Translations under genes and position numbers: made by a program
Source: Actinoplanes lobatus
GTDB lineage: Bacteria; Actinomycetota; Actinomycetes; Mycobacteriales; Micromonosporaceae
Reading direction: 5' to 3'
DNA length: 64,000 nt
NCBI RefSeq assembly: GCF_014205215.1
Contig: NZ_JACHNC010000001.1
Location: 6,878,501-6,942,500 of the forward strand
Notes under the pieces: model-generated
Database searches by the model: none
Told to the model about the DNA's origin: nothing
The model's input: the letters and a program-made list of their open reading frames with translations, nothing else
In this document: one piece after another, positions 35,715 through 44,614 of the stretch
Layout of the letters: each line of letters starts with the position of its first letter
How positions within the stretch are numbered: the first letter of the stretch is position 1

Positions 35715-37681
35715 AACGGCTGACCTGGGCCGGGCGGCGAGATGATCGTCGAGGCCTGTAGCGTGCGGCCGACCAGCTCCTGATCCGCCGTCGTGACCAG
35801 GATCTGGAGGCCGGGCGTCGCCGTGCAGAGCTGCTCCAGCGCGACCAGCAGGGCGGCGGCGTTGTCGTCCTGCACCTCCTCCGACCGAGGACTGTCGATG
35901 AGCAGCAGGCCGGGATGGGTGGCCACCCCGTGGCGGTGGCCGATCCGGAGTAGCGCGACCACCACTGCGATTCGGAGCCGAAGTCGTTCACCCGGCGACT
36001 GCCTCGTGAACCATTCGCGGGGACCACCGGTCTTGAAGACCTGGAGTCGCCCAGCTCGATCGGCGACGATCCGGTCTAGGTTGCGGAAACCGAAATCGCG
36101 GGCGAGTCCGGCGATGTCGGCGTTGAGTTCCTCAAAGAGGGTGTCGCTGGCCGCAGTCTGAAGTTCGGTCAGCTCGGCTGTCGCCGCGGCAAGCACCGTC
36201 CGATTGTCATCATGAGGCCGCTCTCCCGGCATCGGCAGTGAGTCCCAGGCGCTGACCGTTCCCTCTAGCCGAGCCACCCGGTCGATCAGCGCGCGCCGAT
36301 CCTGCTCGGTCTGGCCGGCTCGCGTCGCGGTCAGCGCCTGCTCGGCGGTGGCCAAGGCGCGGCGGCACTCCTCGGCGTATGCGGCCAGCTTGTCCCGGTG
36401 GGTACGGGCCAGCTTCTCGGCCTCCTGGCTGGCTGCCAACCGCCATTGGGCCTCCTGCTCGGCGGCCTCGGTCTCGGCCGGATCGGCTGCGGGCCGGCCG
36501 GCCGGTTCGGTGCACACCGCGCAGATGGCCGCTGCCCGTTCCGCCGCCCGGCGCGCGGGGCTGATCGGGCCCTCGCAGCGCGGGCACACTTCGGGATCGA
36601 GGGCGTGGAAGAACAGCCGGGCCGACTCGTGCTCGCGTAGGTCGGCGAGGTGTCGCGCGTCGGAGAGCCGCTGCCAGCGGAGGAGCTCGTAGTTTTCGCG
36701 CGCCTCGCGAAGCGAGCTCTCGGCGGACACGGCCGTGGTGGTGAGGTCCGAGATCTCGGTCAGCAGCGACGCCGCGCCGACCGTCTCGCCGAGGGCGGTG
36801 AGTTCGTCTCGGGCCGCAGCGAGCCGACGTTCCGCGTCGGCCCGCTGCTCCGAGAGGAGGGCACGCATCCGTGCCGAGTCGGCGTCGGCAGCCCGGTCGG
36901 CCTCCTCGAGTTGGTCGCGCGCGGTCTTGAGCCGGGTCAGCAGCGCGGCTCCCGGCAGGTCGAGGAACACCTGCAGGAGCCGCCCGGGCAGTCCGCCGGT
37001 GACCACGTCGCCCAGCAGCGCTGGGTCGCCGCCGGGCGGCAGGTAGAGCGCGCCGAAGTAGGCGGGCCAGCCGAACGTGGTTCGCCCGGAGGAGTTGCGG
37101 GTGGACGAGGCCTCCAGCCGCTCGAGGTTCAACAGCTCCATCATCAGCTTCGCGACCATGGCGGCGAACGCGTCCGGGTCGGTGGTGTGGGCGAGCTCCA
37201 CGACGGCGGGGCCGTCCCCTGCCTTGTCCGCCCGCGCCAGGCTGTCCTGGTCCGGGGCCGAGATGATCCGGCCTTGGACGAGTCGCCCGTGTTGAAGGAG
37301 CAGGCGGAAGCCGAGCAGGCGCCCGGCCACCGTCACGTCGCAGTCGAGTCGGCTCAGCCAGCCGCGGACCACACCCTGCAGGTTGGCCCGCGGCGAGCCG
37401 CGCAGGCACCAGGTGATCAGCTCGAGCACGCTGGTCTTGCCCCGCAGGTTGTCGGCGGCGAGCACGGTGAGCCCGGCGCCGAACCGCAGCACCCGGTCGA
37501 ACGGGCCGACCGGGTCGACCGATCGGTTACCCACGATGCGGAGTCTGTGCAGCTGAACCGGCCGGGGTAGGGCGCCCGACAGGATCAGGGAGAAATCGTT
37601 CTCATCGAAGACACGCTCCACCACCGGCACCGGCACTCCGGCCCGGCGGGCGATGCGGGTGGCGAGTTCTTCGGGACTCAT
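35708..37681 (-). CDS. SMC/Rad50-like ABC ATPase with zinc-hook-like Cys pairs (ABC-3C-like)
   Basis: 657 aa. Walker A is ADNLRGKTS (76-84), where the usual first Gly is replaced. A coiled coil of about 330-520 residues holds two Cys pairs, CPRCEGP and CAVCTEP, about 20 residues apart, like a short Rad50 hook. The C-terminal ABC half has the signature-like QSPGERLRLRIA and Walker B GLLLIDSPRSEEVQDDN. ATG 37681 overlaps the stop of the upstream small gene (ATGA) and its own stop overlaps the nuclease gene, so all three are translationally coupled. Such ATPases scan or bridge DNA ends. Context suggests it recognises invading or aberrant DNA and licenses the nuclease. Confidence 0.85.
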   Translation of the reverse strand: MSPEELATRIARRAGVPVPVVERVFDENDFSLILSGALPRPVQLHRLRIVGNRSVDPVGPFDRVLRFGAGLTVLAADNLRGKTSVLELITWCLRGSPRANLQGVVRGWLSRLDCDVTVAGRLLGFRLLLQHGRLVQGRIISAPDQDSLARADKAGDGPAVVELAHTTDPDAFAAMVAKLMMELLNLERLEASSTRNSSGRTTFGWPAYFGALYLPPGGDPALLGDVVTGGLPGRLLQVFLDLPGAALLTRLKTARDQLEEADRAADADSARMRALLSEQRADAERRLAAARDELTALGETVGAASLLTEISDLTTTAVSAESSLREARENYELLRWQRLSDARHLADLREHESARLFFHALDPEVCPRCEGPISPARRAAERAAAICAVCTEPAGRPAADPAETEAAEQEAQWRLAASQEAEKLARTHRDKLAAYAEECRRALATAEQALTATRAGQTEQDRRALIDRVARLEGTVSAWDSLPMPGERPHDDNRTVLAAATAELTELQTAASDTLFEELNADIAGLARDFGFRNLDRIVADRAGRLQVFKTGGPREWFTRQSPGERLRLRIAVVVALLRIGHRHGVATHPGLLLIDSPRSEEVQDDNAAALLVALEQLCTATPGLQILVTTADQELVGRTLQASTIISPPGPGQPLW

Positions 37682-38379
37682 GCGGCGGACGCCGGCGTTT
37701 GCCGCTTCTGATCGTGCAGGCGCCAGCGCTCCTGTACCCGCGGCGCTATCGTCGCGATCGGGTCGCCGATCACCGCGTCGCGGTACTCGTCCTGCCGGTA
37801 CTGCCGTTCCTTGAGCTTGCTGCCGCGATAGCCGGCGGCCAGGCGCGCGACCAACTGGGTGCGCTCAACGAAATAGGCGAACGCCGGGGCGTCGAGCAGG
37901 ATCCGGTCAGCGGCCGCCCGTCCAGCCTGGGTGAGGTAGTAGTCGTGCCGCAGGACGCGGCCACCGGCGGAGCCCCGCTTGCGCCGGACGACCAGATGGG
38001 CGCTGCGGAGCACCGCCAGCGCGTCATCCAACGGCTCGTACGCCCCGAAGAGGAACCGGGTCATCGGGTAGCGGCGCACCTCCGGCTCGTCGGAAGTGAG
38101 GATGCCTCCGGCAAGTTCGAGGAACTCGGCGTCGCCACCCTGCTCGTACTCGTTGAGCAGCTCGTCGGCGAGGAAGTCGGGATTGCGGACCCAGAAGTCG
38201 AGCTTCTGTAGCAGCACCTGGCTCTCCAGGACCGCCACCGCGTCGGACAGGGCCGGATCAGCGGGCTGCGACGAGATCGGCTCGGCCGCCGTAGAAATGA
38301 TCAGGAGAATCCGTACGGCGTCCTGGCTGCGGCTGGTGGCACGCATTCCGCCGACCGTTGTGGGAGACACGGCTCGCAT
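37678..38379 (-). CDS. ABC-three-component-type middle component
   Basis: 233 aa, soluble and helical. Residues about 60-185 read like a winged-helix module: DEPEVRRYPMTRFLFGAYEP, LRSAHLVVRRKRGSAGGRVL and HDYYLTQAGRAAADRIL, the last a typical wing followed by a helix. This matches the small middle components placed just before an SMC-like ATPase in ABC-3C systems. The position (first gene, ATGA-coupled to the ATPase) fits too. It probably links the ATPase to the effector or to DNA. The start is uncertain: ATG 38379 has no ribosome site, and ATG 38346 is an alternative. Confidence 0.7.
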   Translation of the reverse strand: MRAVSPTTVGGMRATSRSQDAVRILLIISTAAEPISSQPADPALSDAVAVLESQVLLQKLDFWVRNPDFLADELLNEYEQGGDAEFLELAGGILTSDEPEVRRYPMTRFLFGAYEPLDDALAVLRSAHLVVRRKRGSAGGRVLRHDYYLTQAGRAAADRILLDAPAFAYFVERTQLVARLAAGYRGSKLKERQYRQDEYRDAVIGDPIATIAPRVQERWRLHDQKRQTPASAA

Positions 38380-38590
38380 TCTAGAAACGTCACAGCCCGG
38401 CTGGCTAGGGCATACCGATTGCCCCGATTGTCGGCAGTGTCGCCGCCACTATCAGAAGCTCGGGAGCTGTTGCGGCCTGACCTATGGTGATCCTTTCGCG
38501 ACTGCGGTTGAACTCGACAAGCTGAATCACCTTGTCTCGATCTTCAATTAGCCCACAGAATTTATGGACTTGTGAGCCGAGGGACATGGT

Positions 38591-39628
38591 GTGGCGCAAG
38601 CCTGGACGGATCTTCCTATTGATCAACCGATCGTCGTTGAGGGATCGAGCGTCGGTGCGCTGGCGCTCTCCGTGGAACCGCTTCCGCCGGAGGCGCCTGC
38701 GGTCATCACGTACGAGGCTGTCGCGCCGACCCGAGCCATCGACCTGATCGACGACCTGCTGGAACGCTTGGACCTCGTTGCCCGCGAGTTGTACCCGGCC
38801 TGGCTGCCGGCCGCCGACCTGATTCGCGAGCCGTCGGGTGCCGGGGTGATGGCCGTGCGGTCGATTGCTCTACGCCACGCTCACGACGGCGGCCATTACG
38901 GGCCGTTCCTCGCTGACCTGGCCGAGCGGGCGTTGCATGGCGTCGCAGCAGGTGGCCGCTTCACCCGGGAAGTCAAGGCGGCCGAACTGGCCAAGGTCAT
39001 CCCGCGCTGTTTCGACCGCCACCGCGTCGCCATCCTGGTATCCGTACCGGACGGGATGTCGCCGGAGGACGAACGCACCCTCGTCTCGGCCGCACGCTGG
39101 CTTGCCGACATCGGTAGGTTTGGGATCTGGCTCGCCGGCACGGCCCTCGACTCGATCGACGACATCGTGCGCGTCCGATTCCGCCCACAGGCCGCCGGTG
39201 CCGCGGAGCCCGAAACCCACCGGAGTCCTCTGAGCAACACCATCGGGTACCCCGCGATCGCCGGGCGGCCGCATCCGGCCAGCATGGCCGAACAGTCGCT
39301 CGAGGCCGCGCTGTCCGGCGTGGACTGGGCCGCTGGGCGTGAATGGAACCAGATCTATCAGGCGCATCCGCTGACCAATCCGATCCGCGTCGACCTCCTC
39401 TGGCGGGACGAGCGTTGTGTCGTCGAGATCGACGGCGCGGAGCATCGCGAGCCGGAGCGATTCGCCGCCGACCGGCAGCGCGACGTACAACTCCAACTGG
39501 CCGGATATGCGGTTCTCCGGTTCACCAATACGCAGGTCGTTCAGCATCGCGACCTCGTCATGTCCCAACTTCGGCAATTCCTTGACTGTCGTCGGGCCGA
39601 ACACCGCGAAAGGGCGATTCATGAGTGA
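38591..39628 (+). CDS. DUF559/Vsr-like endonuclease protein
   Basis: 345 aa from GTG 38591 with GAGGGA six bases before. Residues 1-215 form an alpha/beta region I do not recognise (RVAILVSVPDGMSPEDERTL, then FGIWLAGTALDSIDDIV). The C-terminal 110 residues are a PD-(D/E)XK domain of the DUF559/Vsr group: SMAEQSLEAAL, IRVDLLWRDERCVVEIDGAEH with catalytic Asp and Glu, then RFAADRQRDVQLQLAGYAVLR and FTNTQVV. It should cut or nick DNA. It is first of three overlapping genes on the plus strand, with a 211-bp divergent promoter region shared with the ABC-3C-like set. Confidence 0.82.
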   Translation: MAQAWTDLPIDQPIVVEGSSVGALALSVEPLPPEAPAVITYEAVAPTRAIDLIDDLLERLDLVARELYPAWLPAADLIREPSGAGVMAVRSIALRHAHDGGHYGPFLADLAERALHGVAAGGRFTREVKAAELAKVIPRCFDRHRVAILVSVPDGMSPEDERTLVSAARWLADIGRFGIWLAGTALDSIDDIVRVRFRPQAAGAAEPETHRSPLSNTIGYPAIAGRPHPASMAEQSLEAALSGVDWAAGREWNQIYQAHPLTNPIRVDLLWRDERCVVEIDGAEHREPERFAADRQRDVQLQLAGYAVLRFTNTQVVQHRDLVMSQLRQFLDCRRAEHRERAIHE

Positions 39629-40286
39629 CCTGAAGCTGTCGTTGCCGCAACGAGCGTTGCTGCTGATTCTGATGGCGGAAAACGCCGAGCTATCCAACAA
39701 TGAGATCGCGGAGAAGTACGCGCCCGGCTTGCGATTGACCGGTAAGCCCAAGGAGAAGCTCGTCGACGCGAAGTTGATCGAATGCCGCAGGGGTCCGAAG
39801 GGCCTTCTCTTCTTCAGCCTGGCCGACGGGGGCTGGAGGTGGGGCCGTGAGGAGCTGGCGCGGGAAGCGCCGCAGGGCTCCGGGTCAGCCGGGCAGGCCC
39901 TGTACGCCGTCCTTCACCGGCTCGAGGAGTATCTCGACCGGACCGGTCGCAGCTTGGCCCAGGTCTTCGGTGACCAGCCCGAGGAGAAGGGCAACCCGGC
40001 GCCAGTCGAGGCCAGGCCGGCCGCGGATGAGATCGAGAAGCGGATTCGCCGTGCATACCGCGAGCTGGCGAACCCGGTCGGTTCGTGGGTCGGTCTCGCG
40101 GATCTGCGCGAGGGGCTGACCGGTCTCGCAAAGGCCGATGTCGACGGCGTGCTGCGGTTGATGGCGCGGATGTCGGGGGTCCTCGTCGAGGAGGAGACCA
40201 ACCAGAAGAGCCTGCAAACCCGGGACCGCGACGCCGCGGTTGTCATCGGCAGTCGTGCTCATCACGTTCTGGCGATCGAGGAATGA
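39621..40286 (+). CDS. Small winged-helix adaptor protein between nuclease and HerA ATPase
   Basis: 221 aa from ATG 39621 (AAAGGG site), overlapping the nuclease gene by eight bases. The first 75 residues look like a winged helix: SLPQRALLLILMAENAELSN, NEIAEKYAPGLRLTGKPKEK and LVDAKLIECRRGPKGLLFFSL. A middle helical region and a second wHTH-like unit follow (WVGLADLREGLTGLAKADVD, GVLRLMARMSGVLVEEETN). No catalytic motif is seen. Its stop overlaps the next start (ATGATG), so dosage is linked to the ATPase. It probably acts as a DNA- or protein-binding adaptor, or as regulator of the operon. Confidence 0.65.
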   Translation: MSDLKLSLPQRALLLILMAENAELSNNEIAEKYAPGLRLTGKPKEKLVDAKLIECRRGPKGLLFFSLADGGWRWGREELAREAPQGSGSAGQALYAVLHRLEEYLDRTGRSLAQVFGDQPEEKGNPAPVEARPAADEIEKRIRRAYRELANPVGSWVGLADLREGLTGLAKADVDGVLRLMARMSGVLVEEETNQKSLQTRDRDAAVVIGSRAHHVLAIEE

Positions 40287-43200
40287 TGCCGGACGGGCTG
40301 AAGGCACTCACCGGCCTGCACATCAACGTGACACCGACCGCGGACGACGTCTGGCGGCGTTCCGAATTTCACGTCGACACACTGAACGGCGACGTGGCCG
40401 CCTCGATTCTGGACGCGATCGAGGACGCTCGTAGCAGCGATGCCGGTAGCCCGGTCGGGGTCGTCGTGCAGGGCCAGCGGGGCACTGGCAAGACTCATCT
40501 GCTGGGCTGGGTGCGCGAGCAGGTACAAAGCCAGGACGGCTACTTCTTCCTGCTCTCTCTGCTGGACGGCACACGCTTCTGGCACAGCCTCGCGCACGCG
40601 ATGCTCAACGGGCTGACTCGCCGAGTTGATGGGCAGGAGACCCAGGCGCAGGTGTTCATGCGCCGGCTCACCCTGCTGACCGGGGTTCCTTTCGCGGAAC
40701 GGCAGGAACTCATCGGCGCCGCGCCACTGGGCCGGCCGGCCGTAGAGGCGCTGTTGGAGGCGATCCACCGGCACGCGCCGGACGTGGCCATGGAGTGCCG
40801 GTACACAATACGAGCGCTGGCCGTCTACAACGCGGGCGACTTCCGGGCGAAGGAGGTGGGCAGCAACTTCCTGCAGTCGGGTGAGGAGTGCGAGCCGGGC
40901 GAACGCACACCGTGGGGCTTGCCCCGCGAAGTACACCCGCCGGAGAAGGTCGTCGGCGAACTGTCCTGGCTGCTGTCGCTGACCGGCCCATCGGTGATCG
41001 CCGTGGACCAGATCGACGGCCTGCTGGCATCCAACGTCAAGGCGATGCAGGCCGGACAGAGCGCGGACCTGTCGGATTCTTTGCAGCTCGATCAGGTCGC
41101 CAATGGCCTGATGGATGTGCGGGAACGGACCCGAAAGACCCTCACCGTGATCGCCGCCCAGCACGCGACGTGGGAGGTGATCAAGAAGTTCGCGATCGCG
41201 GCGGTCCAGGACCGGTTCGTCGCGCGGCAGCACCTTGGCTCGCTGCCCAGCGCCAAGGTAGGCCGGGAGTTGGTCGCACGGCGTCTGAAGCCGCACTACG
41301 ACGCGAGTGGGTTCGTCCCGCCGTATCCGACCTGGCCGATCCAGGAGCAGGCGTTCGACGACGCGGTGAACTTCAAACCGCGTGAGCTCCTCCAGATCGT
41401 CGACGGCCACATCCGCGCTTGCGTCAACGACGGTGCAGTCCGCGAGCTGACCGAACTCCAGACCTCAGGCGCCGCCGTCGAGGAGACGCCGATCGTCATC
41501 GTCCGGCCGCCCGACTCCGAGCTGATCGCGATCGACCGGCGATTCGAGGAGCTCAAGGCGTCTGCGGTCATCGACGGTGTCCTCAGCACGGCGGCCGAGG
41601 ACACCGAACTGCCCGGCCTGCTCTCGGCCGGCCTGCAGGCGTGGATCGCCGAACGCGGTGACGCCGGTCGCCACTTCGAACAGGACCCGCCGCCGAGCAC
41701 GAAACCGGCGCTGCACGCCCGGCTGCGCCGCACCGTCGACGAGGAGACAGAGGTCCAGGAGCACTGGGGCTTCCGGGCGATCGCGCCCGACCACCACGGC
41801 AATGCCGTACTCAACCGGATTCGCTCGGGCTGCACCGAGGCGGGGCTGGCTCATGGCGTACCCAATCGGCGGTTGTACTTTCTTCGGAATGCCGAGTGGC
41901 CGACGAGCGCCAAGAACCGCGAGGCGGTGGAATACTTCGAACGGGCCGGCGGGCGTCGTCTGACCGTGAACGACGAGGATCTGCGCATTCTGTGGGCGCT
42001 ACGGGATCTGCTCGCGAAGGCGTCGCCGGACCTGCCGGCCTGGCTGATGGCGCGGCAGCCGACGGGGAAGATCACCTTTCTGCGGGAAGCGCTGGCTGAC
42101 GCCGCGGTCGGCCTGTCGGCACCCGGGCCCGCCGCGCCCGAGCCGTCGCCGACGACCCCAATGCGGCCGGAGCCCGTGACGCACGGACCCGCCATCTCGC
42201 TCGGCGTTGCCTTCGACACCGCGGACACGGTGAGGGTAGAACTCGAGGCCCTGCGCAAGCACACCGCGATCTTCGCCGGTTCCGGTTCCGGCAAGACGGT
42301 TCTGCTGCGCCGCATCATCGAGGAGTGCGCCCTCCAGGGCGTCTCCACGATCGTGCTGGATCCCAACAACGACCTCGCCCGGCTCGGCGACCCCTGGCCC
42401 GAGCCGCCTACCGCTTGGCGCCCCGGCGACGCCGAGAAGGCCCAGGACTACCTGGATAACACCGATGTGGTGATCTACACACCGCGCCGGGCTGCCGGGC
42501 GGCCGATCACCTTCCAGCCGCTGCCCGATTTCCGGCAACTCATCGACGACCCCGACGAGTTCGACGCTGCCGTGGACGCCGCGCTCGCTGCGCTCGCCCC
42601 GCGAGCCAAGGTGGACGGGCGCACCGCCAAGGCCGAGACCGGCCGGGCCGTACTCAAGGAAGCGCTCGTCTACTACGCCCAGCGGCACCGGGAGACATCG
42701 CTGCGTGGCTTCATCGGCATGCTCGACGATCTGCCGGACGCCGCCAGCAGATTCGGGGCCGACGCCATCAAGATTGCTGCCGATCTCGGCCGGTCGCTGA
42801 CCGCCGCGACCGTCATCGATCCGCTTTTCGGCGGGGTAGGGCAGCCGGTGGACCCGGGTGAGTTGCTGACGCCCGAGAACGGCAAACGGGCCCGGGTCTC
42901 GGTGATCAGCCTGATCGGGCTGCCCGACGATGGGCAGAAGCAGAGTTTCGTCAATCAGCTCCAGATGGCGCTTTTCGCCTGGATCAAGCGCAATCCGGCG
43001 GGGGACAGGCCGCTGGGCGGCCTGTTCGTGATGGACGAGGCGCAGACGTTCGCCCCGTCCGGCGCGATGACCGCCTGCACCGGGAGCACGCTGTCGCTCG
43101 CCTCTCAGGCTCGCAAGTACGGCCTCGGCCTGATCTTTGCGACCCAGTCGCCGAAGGGACTGCACAACAACATCCCGGGTAACGCCGCCACGCAGTTCTT

Positions 43201-43426
43201 CGGGCTGCTCAACGCGCCAGTCCAGATCGAGGCCGCACGAGAGGTGGCCCGGGCCAAGGGCGGCGACCTGCCCGGAATATCCCAGCTGCGCGGTGGCGAG
43301 TTCTACGTGGCGGTGGAGGGCTCCTCTTTCAGCAAGATACGTACGTCACTGTGCCTGAGCCACCATCCCAAGAGCCCGCTGACCCAAGAGGAGGTCATCC
43401 GGTACGCCCAAGGTGAGCCCGAGTGA
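40283..43426 (+). CDS. Fusion of an AAA/ORC-like ATPase and a HerA/FtsK-like translocase
   Basis: 1047 aa from ATG 40283. The N-terminal P-loop is GQRGTGKT (64-71), with a later VIAVDQIDGLLAS resembling Walker B and sensor-like VIAAQHATWEVI. Residues about 480-620 are a linker domain (LYFLRNAEWPTSAKNREAVE). The second P-loop, GSGSGKT (666-672) in IFAGSGSGKTVLL, with LDPNNDLARLG, Walker B LFVMDEAQTFAP (Asp918-Glu919) and FATQSPKGLHNNIPGNA, is the HerA/VirB4/FtsK translocase core. One chain thus holds two different ATPases. Coupled to a DUF559 nuclease and a winged-helix protein, it looks like the motor and loader of a DNA-targeting defence complex. Confidence 0.85.
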   Translation: MMPDGLKALTGLHINVTPTADDVWRRSEFHVDTLNGDVAASILDAIEDARSSDAGSPVGVVVQGQRGTGKTHLLGWVREQVQSQDGYFFLLSLLDGTRFWHSLAHAMLNGLTRRVDGQETQAQVFMRRLTLLTGVPFAERQELIGAAPLGRPAVEALLEAIHRHAPDVAMECRYTIRALAVYNAGDFRAKEVGSNFLQSGEECEPGERTPWGLPREVHPPEKVVGELSWLLSLTGPSVIAVDQIDGLLASNVKAMQAGQSADLSDSLQLDQVANGLMDVRERTRKTLTVIAAQHATWEVIKKFAIAAVQDRFVARQHLGSLPSAKVGRELVARRLKPHYDASGFVPPYPTWPIQEQAFDDAVNFKPRELLQIVDGHIRACVNDGAVRELTELQTSGAAVEETPIVIVRPPDSELIAIDRRFEELKASAVIDGVLSTAAEDTELPGLLSAGLQAWIAERGDAGRHFEQDPPPSTKPALHARLRRTVDEETEVQEHWGFRAIAPDHHGNAVLNRIRSGCTEAGLAHGVPNRRLYFLRNAEWPTSAKNREAVEYFERAGGRRLTVNDEDLRILWALRDLLAKASPDLPAWLMARQPTGKITFLREALADAAVGLSAPGPAAPEPSPTTPMRPEPVTHGPAISLGVAFDTADTVRVELEALRKHTAIFAGSGSGKTVLLRRIIEECALQGVSTIVLDPNNDLARLGDPWPEPPTAWRPGDAEKAQDYLDNTDVVIYTPRRAAGRPITFQPLPDFRQLIDDPDEFDAAVDAALAALAPRAKVDGRTAKAETGRAVLKEALVYYAQRHRETSLRGFIGMLDDLPDAASRFGADAIKIAADLGRSLTAATVIDPLFGGVGQPVDPGELLTPENGKRARVSVISLIGLPDDGQKQSFVNQLQMALFAWIKRNPAGDRPLGGLFVMDEAQTFAPSGAMTACTGSTLSLASQARKYGLGLIFATQSPKGLHNNIPGNAATQFFGLLNAPVQIEAAREVARAKGGDLPGISQLRGGEFYVAVEGSSFSKIRTSLCLSHHPKSPLTQEEVIRYAQGEPE

Positions 43427-43510
43427 GCGGTGACGCCTCAGCGTCGGCATCGTCCCGATCAGCAGACGGGTGACGAGGATTCCGCCGCCAGCGGGGCGTG
43501 TCCGCCTCGG

Positions 43511-44055
43511 TCAACCGCCGGCCTTCTCGGTCAATCGGGAGGTGACGAGCCGGGTGACCCGTTCGGCGGCGGCCGGCGCGGTCTTGAAACCGCTGCCCGA
43601 CCAGGCGGCAGCCACCACGACGTCCGGCATTCCTGGCATCCTGCCCAGGACAGGGGGCCGTCCGGGTGGTACAGGTCGGTGCCGTACCGTCCGCCGAGGC
43701 ATGCGGCGTCGGCCAGCCACGGCAGCCGTTGCCCGGCCTGGTCGCGGATGTGGTCCTGCTGTTCTCGGGTCAGCCGGGTGCCGCCGTCGACGGTGTCGTC
43801 CCACTCCGGCACGGCACCCCCGTGAGGAAGCCCGCCGGCGTGCTCGCCGTCGGCCTGGGGCCGGCCCCAGGTGCCGGTAACCAGGTCCACGACAGCGGGA
43901 CAGCGCGGGTGCCGGTCGGTGAAGAAGCCGTATCGGATGCGGCGGGTGCGGGTGGCCGGGAAACTGGGAAGCAGGGCCGGGGTGTGGCAGCCGGCGGCGA
44001 CCACGACAACCTGGGCCGCCACCGCACCGAACCCGATAGTGAGCGCTAACAACAA
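43511..44055 (-). pseudogene. Truncated and frameshifted FAD-dependent amine/sarcosine oxidase-like gene
   Basis: From about 44040 the minus strand reads VVVVAAGCHTPALLPSF and, further on, AACLGGRYGTDLYHPDGP. It then continues in another frame near 43670 as PVLGRMPGMPDVVVAAAWSG, SGFKTAPAAAERVTRLV, and stops at 43511. These are the C-terminal landmarks of DAO-family oxidases (V..AAG..tp.ll; dr.P..p.v..a.g.sGhGfk.aP). About 180 codons remain of an expected 370-390; the N-terminal GxGxxG FAD motif is absent and a stop lies at 44056. It is therefore dead. Confidence 0.75.
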
Positions 44056-44295
44056 TTAGGCGGAGGTACGCCGCCCCGCGAACCGCCACAGCAGGAGGAC
44101 GGCCGCGGTCACCTCGACCAGGCCGCCCAGTTGTGGGTCCTGCACCACGGCACCGGATGTGGGGGCGGCGCCCGTCGTCTGGTCGTCGTCGACGTACGAC
44201 ATCCGGACCGCCGCGGCCCCCGGCGCCGCGACCTCGTCGGCGTGCGCGGCCGAAGCCAGGCACGCCTGGGTGAGGGAGGGGGCGGCGAGGATCAT
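44056..44295 (-). CDS. Possible small exported protein, or part of the decayed oxidoreductase
   Basis: 79 codons. The N-terminus (ILAAPSLTQACLASAAHADE) could be a weak export signal with an A-x-A site, and the C-terminus (GLVEVTAAVLLLWRFAGRR) looks like a membrane helix with a basic tail. It lies in the same frame as, and just upstream of, the oxidoreductase relic, separated by a TAA, so it may simply be junk between the relic and its lost N-terminus. There is no clear ribosome site. Low confidence. Confidence 0.25.
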   Translation of the reverse strand: MILAAPSLTQACLASAAHADEVAAPGAAAVRMSYVDDDQTTGAAPTSGAVVQDPQLGGLVEVTAAVLLLWRFAGRRTSA

Positions 44296-44614
44296 CAGCG
44301 CCCCCTCACATCAATCGCATCCCTCGGAATGTGCACGCTAACAGACCTCCGTGGCCGTGCGTAGGTTGCGGCCGATGATCTCCGGGTGAGGGGCTGGCCG
44401 ATCGTGGACGGTGGGACTGTCCGATAGTTGCAGCGTCAGAAAATTCATACGTCCGGCTATTGACCATGGCAGCTGCAAAACCGATTCTGTTTCGGCGGAC
44501 GACGGTGAGTGATCCTTACCGGACCGCGTCATCCCCTCTCCCCATAGCACCCTCCGGGTGCCACAGATCCGAATGTGTGAACGAGCACAGAAGGCCGAAA
44601 GAGGAGCTGATCGC
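44296..44614. other. 319-bp non-coding stretch upstream of the conservon
   Basis: No gene seen. It is less G+C-rich than its surroundings and probably holds the conservon promoter. A possible -35/-10 pair is TTGACC (about 44459) with GATTCT 17 bases on; this is weak. GAGGAG at 44601-44606 is the ribosome site for cvnA. Confidence 0.35.
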
